A stretch of DNA of 64,000 nucleotides from Owenia fusiformis (lineage: Eukaryota > Annelida > Polychaeta > Sabellida > Oweniidae), in NCBI GenBank assembly GCA_903813345.2, contig CAIIXF020000003.1, positions 34,397,000-34,460,999 of the forward strand, written 5' to 3'. Within the stretch, counting starts at the first letter, position 1. Each line of letters starts with the position of its first letter. Of the stretch, positions 34,501 to 40,994 are shown piece after piece. The translations under genes and the position numbers were made by a program. The notes beneath the pieces are model-generated. The model saw nothing but the letters and a program-made list of their open reading frames with translations, made no database searches and was not told the origin of the DNA.

Positions 34501-35321
34501 TCTTGAAGCAAGACTCCAGTTGTCAGTTCAGTTGTGTATATAGTCCAGAGTCTTGAAGCAAGACTCCAGTTGTCAGTTCAGTTGTGTATAGTCCAGGGTC
34601 TTGAAGCAAGACTCCAGTTGTCAGTTCAGTTCTGTATATAGTCCAGGGTCTTGAAGCAAGACTCCAGTTGTCAGTTCAGTTGTGTATATAGTCCAGGGTC
34701 TTGAAGCAAGACTCCAGTTGTCAGTTCAGTTGTGTATATAGTCCAGAGTCTTGAAGCAAAACTCCAGTTGTCAGTTCAGTTGTGTATAGTCCAGGGTCTT
34801 GAAGCAAGACTCCAGTTGTCAGTTCAGTTGTGTATATAGTCCAGGGTCTTGAAGCAAGACTCCAGTTGTCAGTTCAGTTGTGTATATAGTCCAGAGTCTT
34901 GAAGCAAAACTCCAGTTGTCAGTTCAGTTGTGTATAGTCCAGGGTCTTGAAGCAAGACTCCAGTTGTCAGTTCAGTTGTGTATATAGTCCAGGGTCTTGA
35001 GGCAAGACTCCAGTTGTCAGTTCAGTTGTGTATATAGTCCAGGGTCTTGAAGCAAGACTCAAGTTGTCAGTTCAGTTGTGTATATAGTCCAGGGTCTTGA
35101 AACTTAACGATGAAACCAGTAAACGTAAGGTAAATCGTTGATACATTAATGAACAAATTTATATTTTGAAGGTAAAGGAGATGTTAGACAGGCTAGACGT
35201 ATTACAGGAATACACTAAACCTGAACCGTTTTCTTGCCCTGATCCAAAAGGACGTCCTGTGCTAGAGAGAAAGGATATCGTTTCTGATGAAGCAGTATAC
35301 GTATGGAAACCATGGCTATAA
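7488..35321 (+). CDS. Secreted TSP1-TSP1-S1 peptidase-TSP1-EGF-arylsulfatase chimeric protein (20 exons)
   Basis: Assembled by hand from 20 coding exons (listed separately), total 3156 nt, about 1051 residues. Domain order: signal peptide (1-20), basic linker, TSP1 (31-87), TSP1 (88-146), S1 peptidase-like (147-438), TSP1 (439-493), EGF (494-534), sulfatase (535-1051). Splice phases agree at every junction, and most domain boundaries fall on phase 1 introns, as expected of exon shuffling. The sulfatase part resembles arylsulfatase B throughout, including the final VWKPWL. Both enzyme modules have altered active centres: S1 Asp194 is Phe; the sulfatase formylglycine Cys is Ser with several ligands lost. 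Expected to be secreted and N-glycosylated. I do not know a named gene with this order. An alternative is two adjacent genes, but no stop, polyadenylation signal or new start lies between the S1 and sulfatase parts. The least certain junction is TSP1-3/EGF. Confidence 0.85.
7723..7760 (+). repeat. Perfect short tandem duplication
   Basis: The 18-base unit TTACTATGACGTGCACGG occurs twice in a row in intron 1. It contains a TGACGTGCAC core resembling a cAMP-response or E-box type site, but regulatory function is only a possibility. Confidence 0.7.
8138..8640 (+). repeat. Dispersed repeat, copy 1 (second copy at 36051-36477)
   Basis: About 500 bases align in the same orientation with 36051-36477. 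Both copies begin near TTTTCAAAATTGTGTAAGG and end near the CGCGACGTGTA block; the middle shares the CTCGAGATCTTG-type segment followed by ACCCTGTGAATTTTATCA. No coding potential. Probably a nonautonomous transposon or a LINE tail; the class is unknown. Confidence 0.75.
8750..9376 (+). pseudogene. LINE 3' fragment: C-terminal zinc-finger region of a reverse transcriptase
   Basis: A 208-codon open frame with no ATG at its start. Its last third has the pattern [20 protein letters not shown], a Cys-x2-Cys...His...Cys finger typical of the C-terminus of non-LTR retrotransposon polyproteins, preceded by the common [16 protein letters not shown] segment. Reverse transcriptase core motifs are absent, as expected of a 5'-truncated insertion. 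It lies in intron 1 of the chimeric gene, same strand. Confidence 0.8.
9945..10030 (+). repeat. tRNA-like SINE head (A and B boxes)
   Basis: TGGCGTAATGGTA (A box) is followed by GGTTCGAATCC (B box, about 10014), and CCAGG-TTCGAAT-CCTGC can fold as a T arm with four of five pairs. No acceptor stem forms around it, so it is not a working tRNA gene; a tRNA-derived SINE head is the likelier reading. Confidence 0.4.
10114..10317. mobile_element. Short inverted-repeat element (MITE)
   Basis: The ends TACAGGGTACGGTTAAG and its partner near 10317 are inverted over about 29 bases around a shared TTGCAAATGGAG block. Terminal TA on both sides fits a Tc1/mariner-type TA target. About 200 bp, no coding sequence. 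It sits inside the left arm of the large inverted-repeat structure. Confidence 0.65.
12580..14110 (+). repeat. Minisatellite, about 49-bp double unit, interrupted by an insertion
   Basis: Tandem imperfect units alternate between forms of TCTGGAGGATGTATTCATCT and TCTGGAGGCTGTACCATCTT, from 12580 to 13075 and again from 13767 to about 14110. The array is split by a 690-base copy of another element (13076-13766). It forms the loop of the large inverted repeat. Confidence 0.85.
13076..13766 (+). mobile_element. TIR element family, copy A (3' truncated) inside the minisatellite
   Basis: Begins AACCCTACTATCACACC as in the complete copy B (24367-25149) and follows it closely, but stops at GAACGAAGAAG, lacking about the last 110 bases including the 3' terminal inverted repeat. 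ATTCATCT occurs on both flanks (13068-13075 and 13767-13774), but that octamer is part of every minisatellite unit, so it cannot be taken as a sure target duplication. Confidence 0.8.
16492..16662 (+). CDS. Exon 2: first TSP1 domain
   Basis: Encodes a thrombospondin type 1 repeat starting [11 protein letters not shown], with the WxxWxxW ladder that is a known C-mannosylation pattern, then RRRFC, CSNDKC and YCK. Cysteine count and length (57 residues) fit the family. Acceptor ATTCCATAG, donor GTGAAA; both ends phase 1, so this is a symmetrical, shuffle-competent module. TSP1 repeats bind glycosaminoglycans and extracellular proteins. Confidence 0.9.
16773..16949 (+). CDS. Exon 3: second TSP1 domain
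   Basis: Encodes [15 protein letters not shown], then [11 protein letters not shown] and HCESC near the end. It has the TSP1 Trp ladder and six or more cysteines. Phase 1 at both ends, separated from exon 2 by only 110 bases, which suggests local domain duplication. Donor GTATGT. Confidence 0.9.
17357..17606 (+). CDS. Exon 4: N-terminal part of S1 peptidase-like domain
   Basis: After a charged linker ([20 protein letters not shown]) the frame reads [19 protein letters not shown] and then WVITAAHC, the first barrel of chymotrypsin-fold peptidases, with the catalytic His at about residue 213. A usual activation site (basic residue followed by IVGG) is missing; the equivalent position reads KAHGSPHR. 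Enters in phase 1 after TTATAG and leaves in phase 2 at GTAAGT. Confidence 0.88.
17864..18044. mobile_element. MITE between S1 exons
   Basis: Inverted ends CACTGGCGGATCCAGG and its complement (ending 18044) flank a G-rich, noncoding interior. TGTAT is present immediately on both sides (17859-17863 and 18045-18049), a likely 5-base target duplication. The element ends about 100 bases before the next coding exon. Confidence 0.78.
18142..18458 (+). CDS. Exon 5: middle of S1 peptidase-like domain
   Basis: Reads [14 protein letters not shown] (strand after the first barrel), IVPEDY, then [14 protein letters not shown], where the Asp (about residue 282) is the catalytic Asp of the DIALI motif, and ECHSAGWG, which holds the Cys that normally pairs with the one after GDSGGP. 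An in-frame stop follows soon after, so the exon must end near GWG; the donor GTGAAG at 18459 in phase 1 fits the next exon. Confidence 0.87.
18756..18874 (+). CDS. Exon 6: S1 second barrel
   Basis: Continues the S1 domain with [26 protein letters not shown] and NRGQVRG up to the residue before the catalytic Ser motif. Acceptor GACGTAG, phase 1 in; donor GTAAGT, phase 0 out. The spacing from GWG to the catalytic Ser is shorter than in typical trypsins. The position equal to Asp189 of trypsin appears to be Gln, and the usual Cys191 is Arg. Confidence 0.8.
19313..19502 (+). CDS. Exon 7: catalytic Ser region and C-terminal helix of S1 domain
   Basis: Opens with [20 protein letters not shown]. 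This is the GDSGGPL motif with the catalytic Ser kept (about residue 378) but the Asp replaced by Phe. It ends with [11 protein letters not shown], the C-terminal helix of the fold. Asp194 normally takes the new N-terminus after activation; its loss matches the missing IVGG in exon 4. Phase 0 in, phase 1 out at GTACGT. Confidence 0.88.
19623..19786 (+). CDS. Exon 8: third TSP1 domain
   Basis: Encodes [18 protein letters not shown] and ends near RKCIEG. It is a TSP1 repeat with the WxxW and RRTR features but fewer cysteines than the first two. The acceptor is TTGTTAG in phase 1. The 3' end is uncertain: the better donor (19785) leaves phase 1, while the next exon needs phase 0, given by a weaker donor at 19787 (used here). 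Confidence 0.75.
20302..20425 (+). CDS. Exon 9: EGF-like domain
   Basis: Six cysteines in order [12 protein letters not shown], then CKC and GWIGPTC: the complete EGF spacing, with the usual Gly-Trp before the last cysteine. No calcium-binding N-terminal consensus is seen. Acceptor ACATAAG; an in-frame stop just upstream (TAA, 20293) limits where it can begin. Leaves in phase 1 at GTAATG. Confidence 0.85.
20538..20722 (+). CDS. Exon 10: sulfatase N-terminus and degenerate formylglycine site
   Basis: Starts [20 protein letters not shown], the first strand of the alkaline phosphatase/sulfatase fold. The first metal Asp (about 545) is kept, the second is Ala. The active-site segment reads [20 protein letters not shown]: the Cys-x-Pro-x-Arg signature has become Ser-Thr-Ala-Phe-Arg (583-587), so no formylglycine can form by the animal route. 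The surrounding LDNYYV and LMTGRY are well conserved, so the change is not a misread frame. Confidence 0.92.
20883..21359. mobile_element. Foldback element (MITE-like)
   Basis: Long inverted arms: GTGACCTTTGAAATCGAATT from 20896 is mirrored by its complement ending at 21345, and the match extends about 150-170 bases inward through GGTCTCTAACTG and the AATCCGTGTAAGTATT block. No coding sequence. Lies in the intron between sulfatase exons 10 and 11. Confidence 0.8.
21566..22541. mobile_element. Foldback element with TA-type ends
   Basis: TACAGGGCGTCCATATG at 21566 and its inverted partner ending 22541 share CAGGGCGT and TTCTTGCAAAAGTA. Inverted matches continue inward near 21690-21750 and 22380-22440 around TTGCTATAG. 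Terminal TA fits a Tc1/mariner-like target preference. The interior shows no transposase motif I recognise. Confidence 0.7.
22562..22720. repeat. Short palindrome
   Basis: Inverted arms 22562-22615 and 22665-22720 share GTCTAGAACTTC and AGAAAGCACG. It abuts the previous foldback. A (TA)n run follows at 22946-22969, just before sulfatase exon 11. Confidence 0.65.
22991..23174 (+). CDS. Exon 11: sulfatase, GKWHMG block
   Basis: Frame begins [16 protein letters not shown] and continues [20 protein letters not shown], then NRGFDYFYG. The GKWHLG-type motif with active-site Lys (about 636) and His (638) is intact, as are the AGY and RGFD landmarks of family S1 sulfatases. Enters in phase 0 and leaves in phase 1 at GTAGGG. 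Confidence 0.92.
23541..23990. repeat. Foldback element with GGCCTGCCTGATCTC segment
   Basis: The left arm (TTAAGAAGCTGGCCTGCC, AAGTTGAAAAATTAATT, CACCAAGGGGTGA) is mirrored on the right (TTACCCCTTGGTGG to AGGCCAGCTCCTTAA). A direct duplicate of the segment AAGCTGGCCTGCCTGATCTC also occurs at about 23418. Noncoding; ends about 100 bases before exon 12. Confidence 0.75.
24096..24248 (+). CDS. Exon 12: sulfatase with Cys-rich segment
   Basis: Begins [17 protein letters not shown], equal to the G(S)xxDYxxH region after the RGFD motif in arylsulfatase B, then runs through a basic, Cys-rich segment with [16 protein letters not shown] (five cysteines in about 30 residues). It is richer in cysteine than I expect for this region. 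Phase 1 at both ends; acceptor TTTTAG, donor GTTTGT. Confidence 0.85.
24367..25149 (+). mobile_element. TIR element family, copy B (complete)
   Basis: Terminal inverted repeats: CTATCACACCAAACTAGTT at the 5' end and its exact complement at the 3' end, with more diverged flanking TAACCC and GGGGTAA. An internal near-copy of the 5' end (AGCTATCACACCAAACAAG, about 24761) shows that the element is built from two related halves. The interior is dense in GAACG and AACGAG motifs and has no plausible transposase. Partial copies lie at 13076-13766 and 42771-43386. Confidence 0.85.
25153..26415 (+). other. Unrecognised open frame running into a 72-bp tandem array
   Basis: A first frame (25153-25521) encodes about 95 nonrepetitive residues (including [16 protein letters not shown] and [16 protein letters not shown]), then enters the array in one frame, while another frame (25407-26411) stays open through the whole array. 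Nonrepetitive sequence resumes to 26415. I do not recognise it. It lies in the intron between sulfatase exons 12 and 13, directly after TIR element B, and may be a captured gene fragment or the remains of a transposon gene. Confidence 0.35.
25476..26218 (+). repeat. 72-bp minisatellite, 10.3 copies
   Basis: Each unit reads CACAACTTCGTTGGCGATTC followed by TTTCCATATCATGCATGGCT and so on; copies differ by only one to three bases. Since 72 is a multiple of three and the unit lacks a stop in one frame, a 24-residue peptide period ([13 protein letters not shown]...) stays open. High copy identity means recent expansion. Probably not a protein. Confidence 0.92.
26415..26810 (+). repeat. Second tandem array, about five units of 85-115 bp
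   Basis: Units share AGGGATTTCACTTTAAAATG, TCATAGTATATATCTTT and GATGGGCAAGAAAG and begin near 26420, 26510, 26605, 26695 and 26770. It adjoins the 72-bp array but is unrelated in sequence. The rest of this intron to 27900 shows nothing I can name. Confidence 0.8.
27905..27965 (-). repeat. LINE remnant
   Basis: Matches the 3' part of the reverse transcriptase fragment at about 6457-6520 (shared ATTACATGT, CTGCATC and CGACTAGCCACAGTGT). Too short for coding evidence on its own. Confidence 0.6.
28074..28189 (+). CDS. Exon 13: sulfatase
   Basis: Encodes [19 protein letters not shown] then [19 protein letters not shown]. The DLFTRKAM helix matches the conserved (T/N)IFTKRA helix of arylsulfatase B. 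A phase 1 acceptor at CATATAG is chosen over an upstream CAG because it keeps phase with exon 12. Leaves in phase 0 at GTAGGT. Confidence 0.82.
28437..28542 (+). CDS. Exon 14: short sulfatase exon lacking the usual active-site His
   Basis: A 106-base exon found by domain continuity. It encodes [20 protein letters not shown] then [14 protein letters not shown], corresponding to the FLYLA...H.PLQ.P..Y segment of arylsulfatase B. The hydrophobic strand and the PE..Y turn are present, but the His that binds the sulfate ester in that family has no counterpart. Acceptor TTTGTAG phase 0; donor GTGCGA phase 1; both phases agree with their neighbours. Confidence 0.8.
29581..29676 (+). CDS. Exon 15: sulfatase
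   Basis: Encodes (A)[18 protein letters not shown] then [13 protein letters not shown]. This is the conserved MVSxxDxxVGxxxxxLKxxGLWxxTxxIF block before the metal-binding Asp-Asn. Phase 1 at both ends; acceptor TATCGTAG, donor GTAGGT. Confidence 0.9.
29832..30702. mobile_element. Tc1/mariner-type foldback element
   Basis: TACACTCCCCTCCATAAG begins the element and its exact complement ends it, with arms of more than 200 bases inverted through TTTGGCAACCTTTTTT, CATCATCAATTTTCGACC and the GGAGGTATTGGAA block. Terminal TA on both sides is the classic target. The interior has no transposase frame. Lies between sulfatase exons 15 and 16. Confidence 0.85.
31081..31203 (+). CDS. Exon 16: sulfatase metal-site and WPLRG block
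   Basis: Reads [20 protein letters not shown] then [17 protein letters not shown]. It aligns without gaps to the DNGG...NNWPLRGxK...EGGVRG block of arylsulfatase B. The metal Asp (about 815) is kept, the neighbouring Asn is Arg (816), and the Lys after WPLRG is Thr (833). Phase 1 in after TTTTCAG, phase 1 out. Confidence 0.93.
31525..31654 (+). CDS. Exon 17: sulfatase
   Basis: Encodes [20 protein letters not shown], then [20 protein letters not shown]. It matches the HISDWLPTLxxLAG...DGxDxW block that follows the catalytic core in arylsulfatase B. Acceptor ATATTTAG phase 1, donor GTAATT phase 2. Confidence 0.88.
32184..32329 (+). CDS. Exon 18: sulfatase
   Basis: Begins [18 protein letters not shown] and ends [15 protein letters not shown]. 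This equals the SPRxExLHNID...AIRxGxWKLLTG region of arylsulfatase B. A long T-run precedes the acceptor; donor GTAAGT. Phases 2 in and 1 out. Confidence 0.9.
32598..32761 (+). CDS. Exon 19: sulfatase C-terminal region
   Basis: Encodes [18 protein letters not shown], then [20 protein letters not shown]. The LYNIxxDPxExxDLS motif is the standard C-terminal sulfatase landmark. Phase 1 in, phase 0 out at GTACAA. Confidence 0.92.
33419..35101 (+). repeat. 50-bp minisatellite, about 34 copies, in the last intron
   Basis: Consensus unit: GTCTTGAAGCAAGACTCCAG followed by TTGTCAGTTCAGTTGTGTATATAGTCCAGG in two parts. Several units are 46 bp, missing one of the TATA steps (GTGTATAGTCCAG), and these recur at intervals (near 33741, 34139, 34587, 34784, 34925). 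Together with GTCGTG/GTTGTG variants they suggest amplification in blocks of several units. The array ends about 70 bases before the last exon. Confidence 0.93.
35172..35321 (+). CDS. Exon 20: sulfatase C-terminus and stop
   Basis: Encodes [20 protein letters not shown], then SCPDPKGRP...VYVWKPWL and TAA. This is the final amphipathic helix and the Cys-x-Pro...VW-PW ending of arylsulfatase B-like enzymes, so the domain is complete at its end. Acceptor TTTTGAAG, phase 0. Confidence 0.9.
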   Translation, partial: VKEMLDRLDVLQEYTKPEPFSCPDPKGRPVLERKDIVSDEAVYVWKPWL

Positions 35322-35518
35322 ATCAAAACGAGGCCCATGACAAATATTGTTTAACCATCTGAATTTATATTGCCACTTAAAATGTTGTATCGAATGTTTT
35401 TGAAAGAATGACTTTATTTAAATTTCCCGCCATTTTTAGCAGCAAAAGTTTCGATTTATTGATTATCATATCATCATTTTGCTCCTCTTAATATTTTGTA
35501 CCTATGAATCACTTTCAA

Positions 35519-35524
35519 AATAAA
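35519..35524 (+). terminator. Polyadenylation signal of the chimeric gene
   Basis: AATAAA lies about 200 bases after the stop codon, within an AT-rich 3' region. It is the first canonical signal downstream of the stop that I noticed. Confidence 0.5.
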
Positions 35525-36050
35525 ACAATATCAATGGTCTATAGTACTTAAAAAGTTTAATGTTTCAACTATTTATCAAAGGTCAGTATCACGTGAAGGT
35601 TACGGCAGTATATGAGCGGTGGAAGATATCGTTGACTTGTGAAACATGAAATCAAAATGTCATTTGATACTTTAATTGATAAATGAGATAAGGCAATAAT
35701 AAAACTTTTAGAAAATATGACTGTAATGCCTGACCTCTTAAACGCTGTACGGAATTCCTTTTGATAAAATCTAGAAACCATTTAGACAGCAGAATGATCA
35801 GTCAAGAGCACTGTGTGGTATGATTTATCAAAGTCAAATATTCAATAATGAGTTTGAAAAAGAAGAGAAGAGAACATGTTGACAAGGGGTCCCTATTCAT
35901 AATTTTTCGAATTGATATTTATATCATCATGGGTACTTTACTTGAAACAAAACATATTGTTTTAATAAAAACCACTGTATTTATGCCAAGAAAGTACTCA
36001 TGGTGAAAGATACCACTGTCTAAAATCACTTGCCATACTGCACATGGTCT

Positions 36051-36477
36051 TTTTCAAAATTGTGTAAGGTTTTGAAGGCAAGGGGACAAGCAACAAGTTT
36101 ACCTTTATTTGACCTTCTAAATTAGGTGTGATTTAAAATTAAATTAAGCAAAATTAAAATAAGAGCTGATTTTCATTGATTTTTTACCACAAATTCCATA
36201 CATATCAATTTTACTAACGCTTTTTACTAGATTTCCTGACCATTTTTCAAAATTCAAAAACATTTTAGAATTATTGTCCTCAAGATCTTGTTACCCTGTG
36301 AATTTTATCACGATTTGATAAAAAAATAAAATACTAAAAATTTATTCTTAGATAAATGTAACGGTCATTGTTTTTGACGTTGTAAGGCTGTTTGCGCCAT
36401 ATACTGCTCATTGTTTTGCTTTGGTATTTTGCCGCCATAATGTTACGCTAATCGTCCCCAGTTTCACGCGACGTGTA
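36051..36477 (+). repeat. Dispersed repeat, copy 2 (see 8138-8640)
   Basis: Same orientation as copy 1 with small deletions. Shares TTTTCAAAATTGTGTAAGG at the start and GTTACGCTAATCGTCCCCAG near the end. Noncoding. Confidence 0.75.
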
Positions 36478-36631
36478 GAAGTATCCAAATACAATGTATA
36501 AATTGTTCTATGAAATAAGATAAATAAATAATAAAGAACTTGAAACGATGAGAAATGTGTAAATACCTCGGTATGTCTACCATCGTGGCAATAGAAGTCC
36601 ATGTGTAAATCCTTCCTTAGAAAATATCACA

Positions 36632-37387
36632 TTAAGGTGCAGTGGTACTTAACAGAAATGACAAAACAGAAAGTGACAAAAAATGTGGCATTTTTAGAAA
36701 TTTTTTGAACAAAGATAACAGAGTTCTGTTTTGACCTCCATTCAATTCAAATAGTTCCACATATCATTTACAGGACAAGGATCACAATGTACATGTACAG
36801 TACATGGTCAGAATGACACAAATATGATGAAATAACTTTTTCAGCCCTCTTAAAATGTGACTGGAAAATAGCTAAAAGTAGGAGCTTAGGAAAGGTCACT
36901 GAACAGAATATTTTGAATTTTTCTGAAAATGTGCCCAATATATTGCTCTAAATTATACATTCTTTGAAAATGTGATAAAAAATGAGAAAAACTGAATTGA
37001 AAGGCGATCTATTTTCCTTTTTATGACCGCCATTTTTGTTTCAGACAATTTTCTAAAATATCCAAGATTGTATCAGTTAGAGCAATATATTGGGTACATT
37101 TTCAGAAAAATTCAGAAGATTCCCTTCAGTGACCTCTCCTGAGGGGGCTTATTTTACCTATTATTTAGTCACATTTTCAGCGGGCTGAAAGAGATATTTC
37201 ATCATATTTAGGGTCATTCTGACCATGGACATTGTGATCCTGGTCCTGTAAATATTATGTGGAACTATTTGAATTGACTGGAGGTCAAAACAGAAATCTG
37301 TTATCTTTGTTAAAAAATGTCTAAAAATGCAACATTTTTTGTCATTTCCTGTTTTGGCATTTCCTGTTAAGTATCACTGCACCTTAA
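36632..37387. mobile_element. Foldback element
   Basis: TTAAGGTGCAGTGGTACTTAACAG is mirrored by CTGTTAAGTATCACTGCACCTTAA, with arms inverted for about 330 bases through GTTATCTTTGTT-like, TAGTTCCACAT and GACCTCCA/TGGAGGTC segments. A lone right arm of the same family lies at 60566-60685. No coding sequence. Confidence 0.82.
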
Positions 37388-40300
37388 GGAACATAACGAC
37401 ATGAAACGCTTAGGACACAACAGATAAACGTGACTCATAAATGCAAACGTATTTATATGAGTGAACATTGAGTGAAATACTAAGGAAATTGAATTAGGCC
37501 AATTGATTTCTATACTAATAAATGCTACCTGTAGATTATATTGAATAATCATAATTCGCGTTTGAATGCAACGTTAACGTTATACTCGACGCCATCCGTA
37601 TCCTCGGCTCGTTCATTCCGCACCCAATATTTCTCACAGGTTCTGTCTGTGTAAGGTGTTTGAATAAAGTTTGGAATCACGTTTTTTTGTAATTCAAAAT
37701 AATATTTCAAAATAAATATTAGTAATCTACTAATTTAATCCCCTGATTATAAAATGGTTAATTTGACAATGTAAGTGTAAGCACTAAACCTCACTAAAGG
37801 AACGTGTTTTAACGTTTTTGATTGCTCGGATAAAAGCTAATTGAAAATTTTTGTTGAGCCCTATATTTTTAACACTGTTTTGACAGGAAGTCATGCCCAA
37901 AATGAAAACTGAATAAAACAACATTTATCCTAAATGTAGATCAAAATACTCACTCAGACAGTAGTAATGCTGATCATTTTTAAGAAAGAACTATAGACAC
38001 CCCTGGGGTCACTTAACATTTTTTGAAAAAATGCAATGTCGTTAATATCCTTGATATGTAGGATCAAATTGTAAATAAATATGTATATTTTCAAGAAATA
38101 GCAATAAAAAGCATTCAAGATTCCTGATATAAGTATATTTTGGTTGATTTGGGAGGTATGTATCACTTCCTGTGAAAATGTGATTTTTTTATCAGTCTCA
38201 GAAAATGTCTCCAGAATGTATAAACCCAACTTGGCAGATGTCCCATTATTTGATTGTGTCACTCTATACACTCATTGGATTAATATTTTGTACATATAAA
38301 TAGACATATTTCAATAGTCGTTGAGTAGGGGTTAGATATGTTTGCAATTGTGTTGACCTACTTCTTTTTGGATAGAGGAAGGTCATGATAAACTCTTGCT
38401 TTGTTCATATAACGCTTGGTTCTTACCTAGAAAGTTATATGTATTGAGGGAATATTGCATTTCTAAGGTACTTCTTGAGATATGTAAAAATCTAGGTAAG
38501 GACCAAGCGTTGTGCAAAAATGGAACTTTTCTGCAATTTTCAGCATGAAATAAAATGATGTGAGCCATTTTGAAAATCCTTAGATTTATTGTGACAGTTG
38601 TGTTTTATATATTTGGGTATATTTTCTTTATTTATATGACCTTTCATGAACTTATATGTATGCTTGCACTGGAGCATGACCTCTTGAGAAGCATATATCT
38701 TTACCATGGCTCTAAGCAACATAATAACATGCAATTCCTTTCAATACATTCATATGAGATGATTGTTGTACAATCATTTTATCTTGATGTTTTGTGTATG
38801 AATAATTTTTTTATATTATCACAGTTCACTGGCTGATCATACCAATGTTCATATTTAAAAATCCATCTCAACTTTTTTGTACAGAAGAAATATACTGTAA
38901 GTCACAATCAGTTGGCGGAAAAAACGACATTTGCTAATAAAATGCCCAAAGCAAAGGGAACTGCAAGAGTGAACTACAATCTCCCAGTAGCCCCTTTATG
39001 GAGACAAGAGGGTTGCATCTAAATCATAGTAGACTCTCTTGAGATCAAGCCAACCAATTTAAACGATGCATAGATGACCATCTTCAAGTGGATGGGAAAT
39101 ATACCATCATTGTTAAAAAGATACATATGGTCTAATGTGTAAAAGTCCAGTAATCGGTTTGTGTCCTCTAAATCTCATTTTACATGGGTGGAGTATAACC
39201 CAGATCCAGATGTATGTAATAGTATTGATGCAATCACTGGATGATGTTGTACATGCCTTGTTGGGAGTAAATTAAAAAAAATTCTTCTCTTCTGACATAG
39301 TTTCGCAAACTTTTTTTGTAGACAATTGTTCTAAATGAAGTATAAAGAAGGTGACTATTCAATATTTTGTTTGTATTTTTGACTTGTTATATTTTATATG
39401 TTTTGGAATGTTTCCCAATATGCTTTGTCACTATTATGTAAGATAATAGCAACATGATCAATTAAAAAATCTTAAATGACTGAAAATAATGATTACTTTG
39501 ATAATAAATAGAAACATTGACAATAATGATGTGGAAATGTGATTTTTCCTTGAAAAGGTCATTTTATACACGTTAATATAATGACCTATATTTTGAAATA
39601 TAAATGTCAGAATGACCTAGTTTTGGGATCTGGTTATCAAACAAAGTCTCTTCTTTGATATCCTGTACATTTTTTTCTAAATATCTTGGGGGCTAATATA
39701 GGGTCTTAAAGCCACTCGTCCTTTAATGTAAATGAGACTTTTTTCGTCCATGATTATATAGATAAAGAATATCTGGTCTCAGTAACTCTCTATGGTGTAG
39801 TGGTGGGAGATTTGGACTCAACCAGAATTTATTCCAAAGGATTTGGGTTCAAATCACACTGATGGAATATGTTTTTATTCTTTATTTTTGTTTTCTTTCA
39901 TTTTGATCCACAATATTTCTAAAATTTTATATATGACACTTTAATCATAGTTATTATTTTCAATGGTTTTAATTTTTAGATGAAATCATTGAAAGTTTCT
40001 TTAGTGTAGTTGAGCAGCTATTTGGACGCATTTTGCCCCAAATTGCAATACTGTTAGACAATGGAATGGAGAAGTTCAAAAGTTCCAATCTTTAACTATT
40101 TACCATTTTTTAATACCAATAAAATCCAATTTTCTCGAGACTCCATATTTAATTATCTTCCTTGTTTACGATGAAATGAGGCCCTCTCCACCCCTGGATA
40201 CACATTTGCAAGCCGCGTGGACGTAAATCACAAATTGGTATATGAATAATATCAACAATACATCATCATTGTTTCATTCGAGAAAAATAACAAGAACTGA

Positions 40301-40900
40301 ACTCAATTACATAGTCCCAGAGAGACATTCATTGCGAGACATCTCATATACTCAACGGGCAGTGTTAACAATACAAAAATTGGACATCGCCCATTCCCAG
40401 GACAGACATTTGAAGCTGGTATGATATAGACTTAAGACATAGACGTGTAAGATATTGCTATTATTATAAAATGATAGAGAGATTCAGTTCAACGGAAAGA
40501 GAGCCCTAAATATTCGCGATAGATCTATTGCGATAAAAATACCTGATAATTGGTGCTTTATAAAAGCTTCCTCTCACCAACACTAATCATCCTCAATCAC
40601 ATAGTACACCCCATGATCTATATATCATTATAAGGCTTAATTAATTTTGGACTTTTAGGCCAGGTATCGACATAATAGTTCATTTGGAACATAATTTGTG
40701 ATTTTTTCTATTTGTATATGCATATTCTAACGTTTTTCTGAATCCGCATGAATAAAATGGTGTACATGCTTTTTGTACAACCATAAGCTACATGTATGTG
40801 GCTGATTTAATAACTTTAATGTAACGTTTCAATTTTCCATCTTGACCACAAGGGACAGATATCTTCTAGAAACACGTGCGATTCATGAGTTCATACAAGT
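37388..40900. other. Intergenic region between the two genes
   Basis: AT-rich sequence with scattered short open frames, none with a recognisable domain or paired splice sites. A small inverted repeat (38411-38431 with 38490-38510, sharing AACGCTTGGT and TACCTAGA) and a tRNA-like segment near 39785 are the only structures I can name. Confidence 0.55.
39785..39870 (+). repeat. Possible tRNA-derived SINE head
   Basis: TGGTGTAGTGGTGGGA resembles an A box and GGGTTCAAATC a B box about 45 bases later. No closed acceptor stem can be drawn, so this is not a functional tRNA gene. Confidence 0.3.
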
Positions 40901-40915
40901 TCATATCAACTTGAG

Positions 40916-40924
40916 TATAAATAA
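40916..40924 (+). promoter_or_regulatory. Candidate TATA box of the SRCR gene
   Basis: TATAAATAA lies about 80 bases upstream of the chosen start codon (40995), which would place transcription start near 40946 and give a leader of about 50 bases. Motif evidence only. Confidence 0.4.
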
Positions 40925-40994
40925 TATCTACATTGGTAGAAAATTCAACAACAATCGCGAGAGTCCTAGAGTCCTGATGTTACAAGACTTCAAC

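Noticed and set aside
33419-35101. CRISPR-like array
   Set aside because: Units are contiguous and near identical with no unique spacers, and the window is animal DNA.
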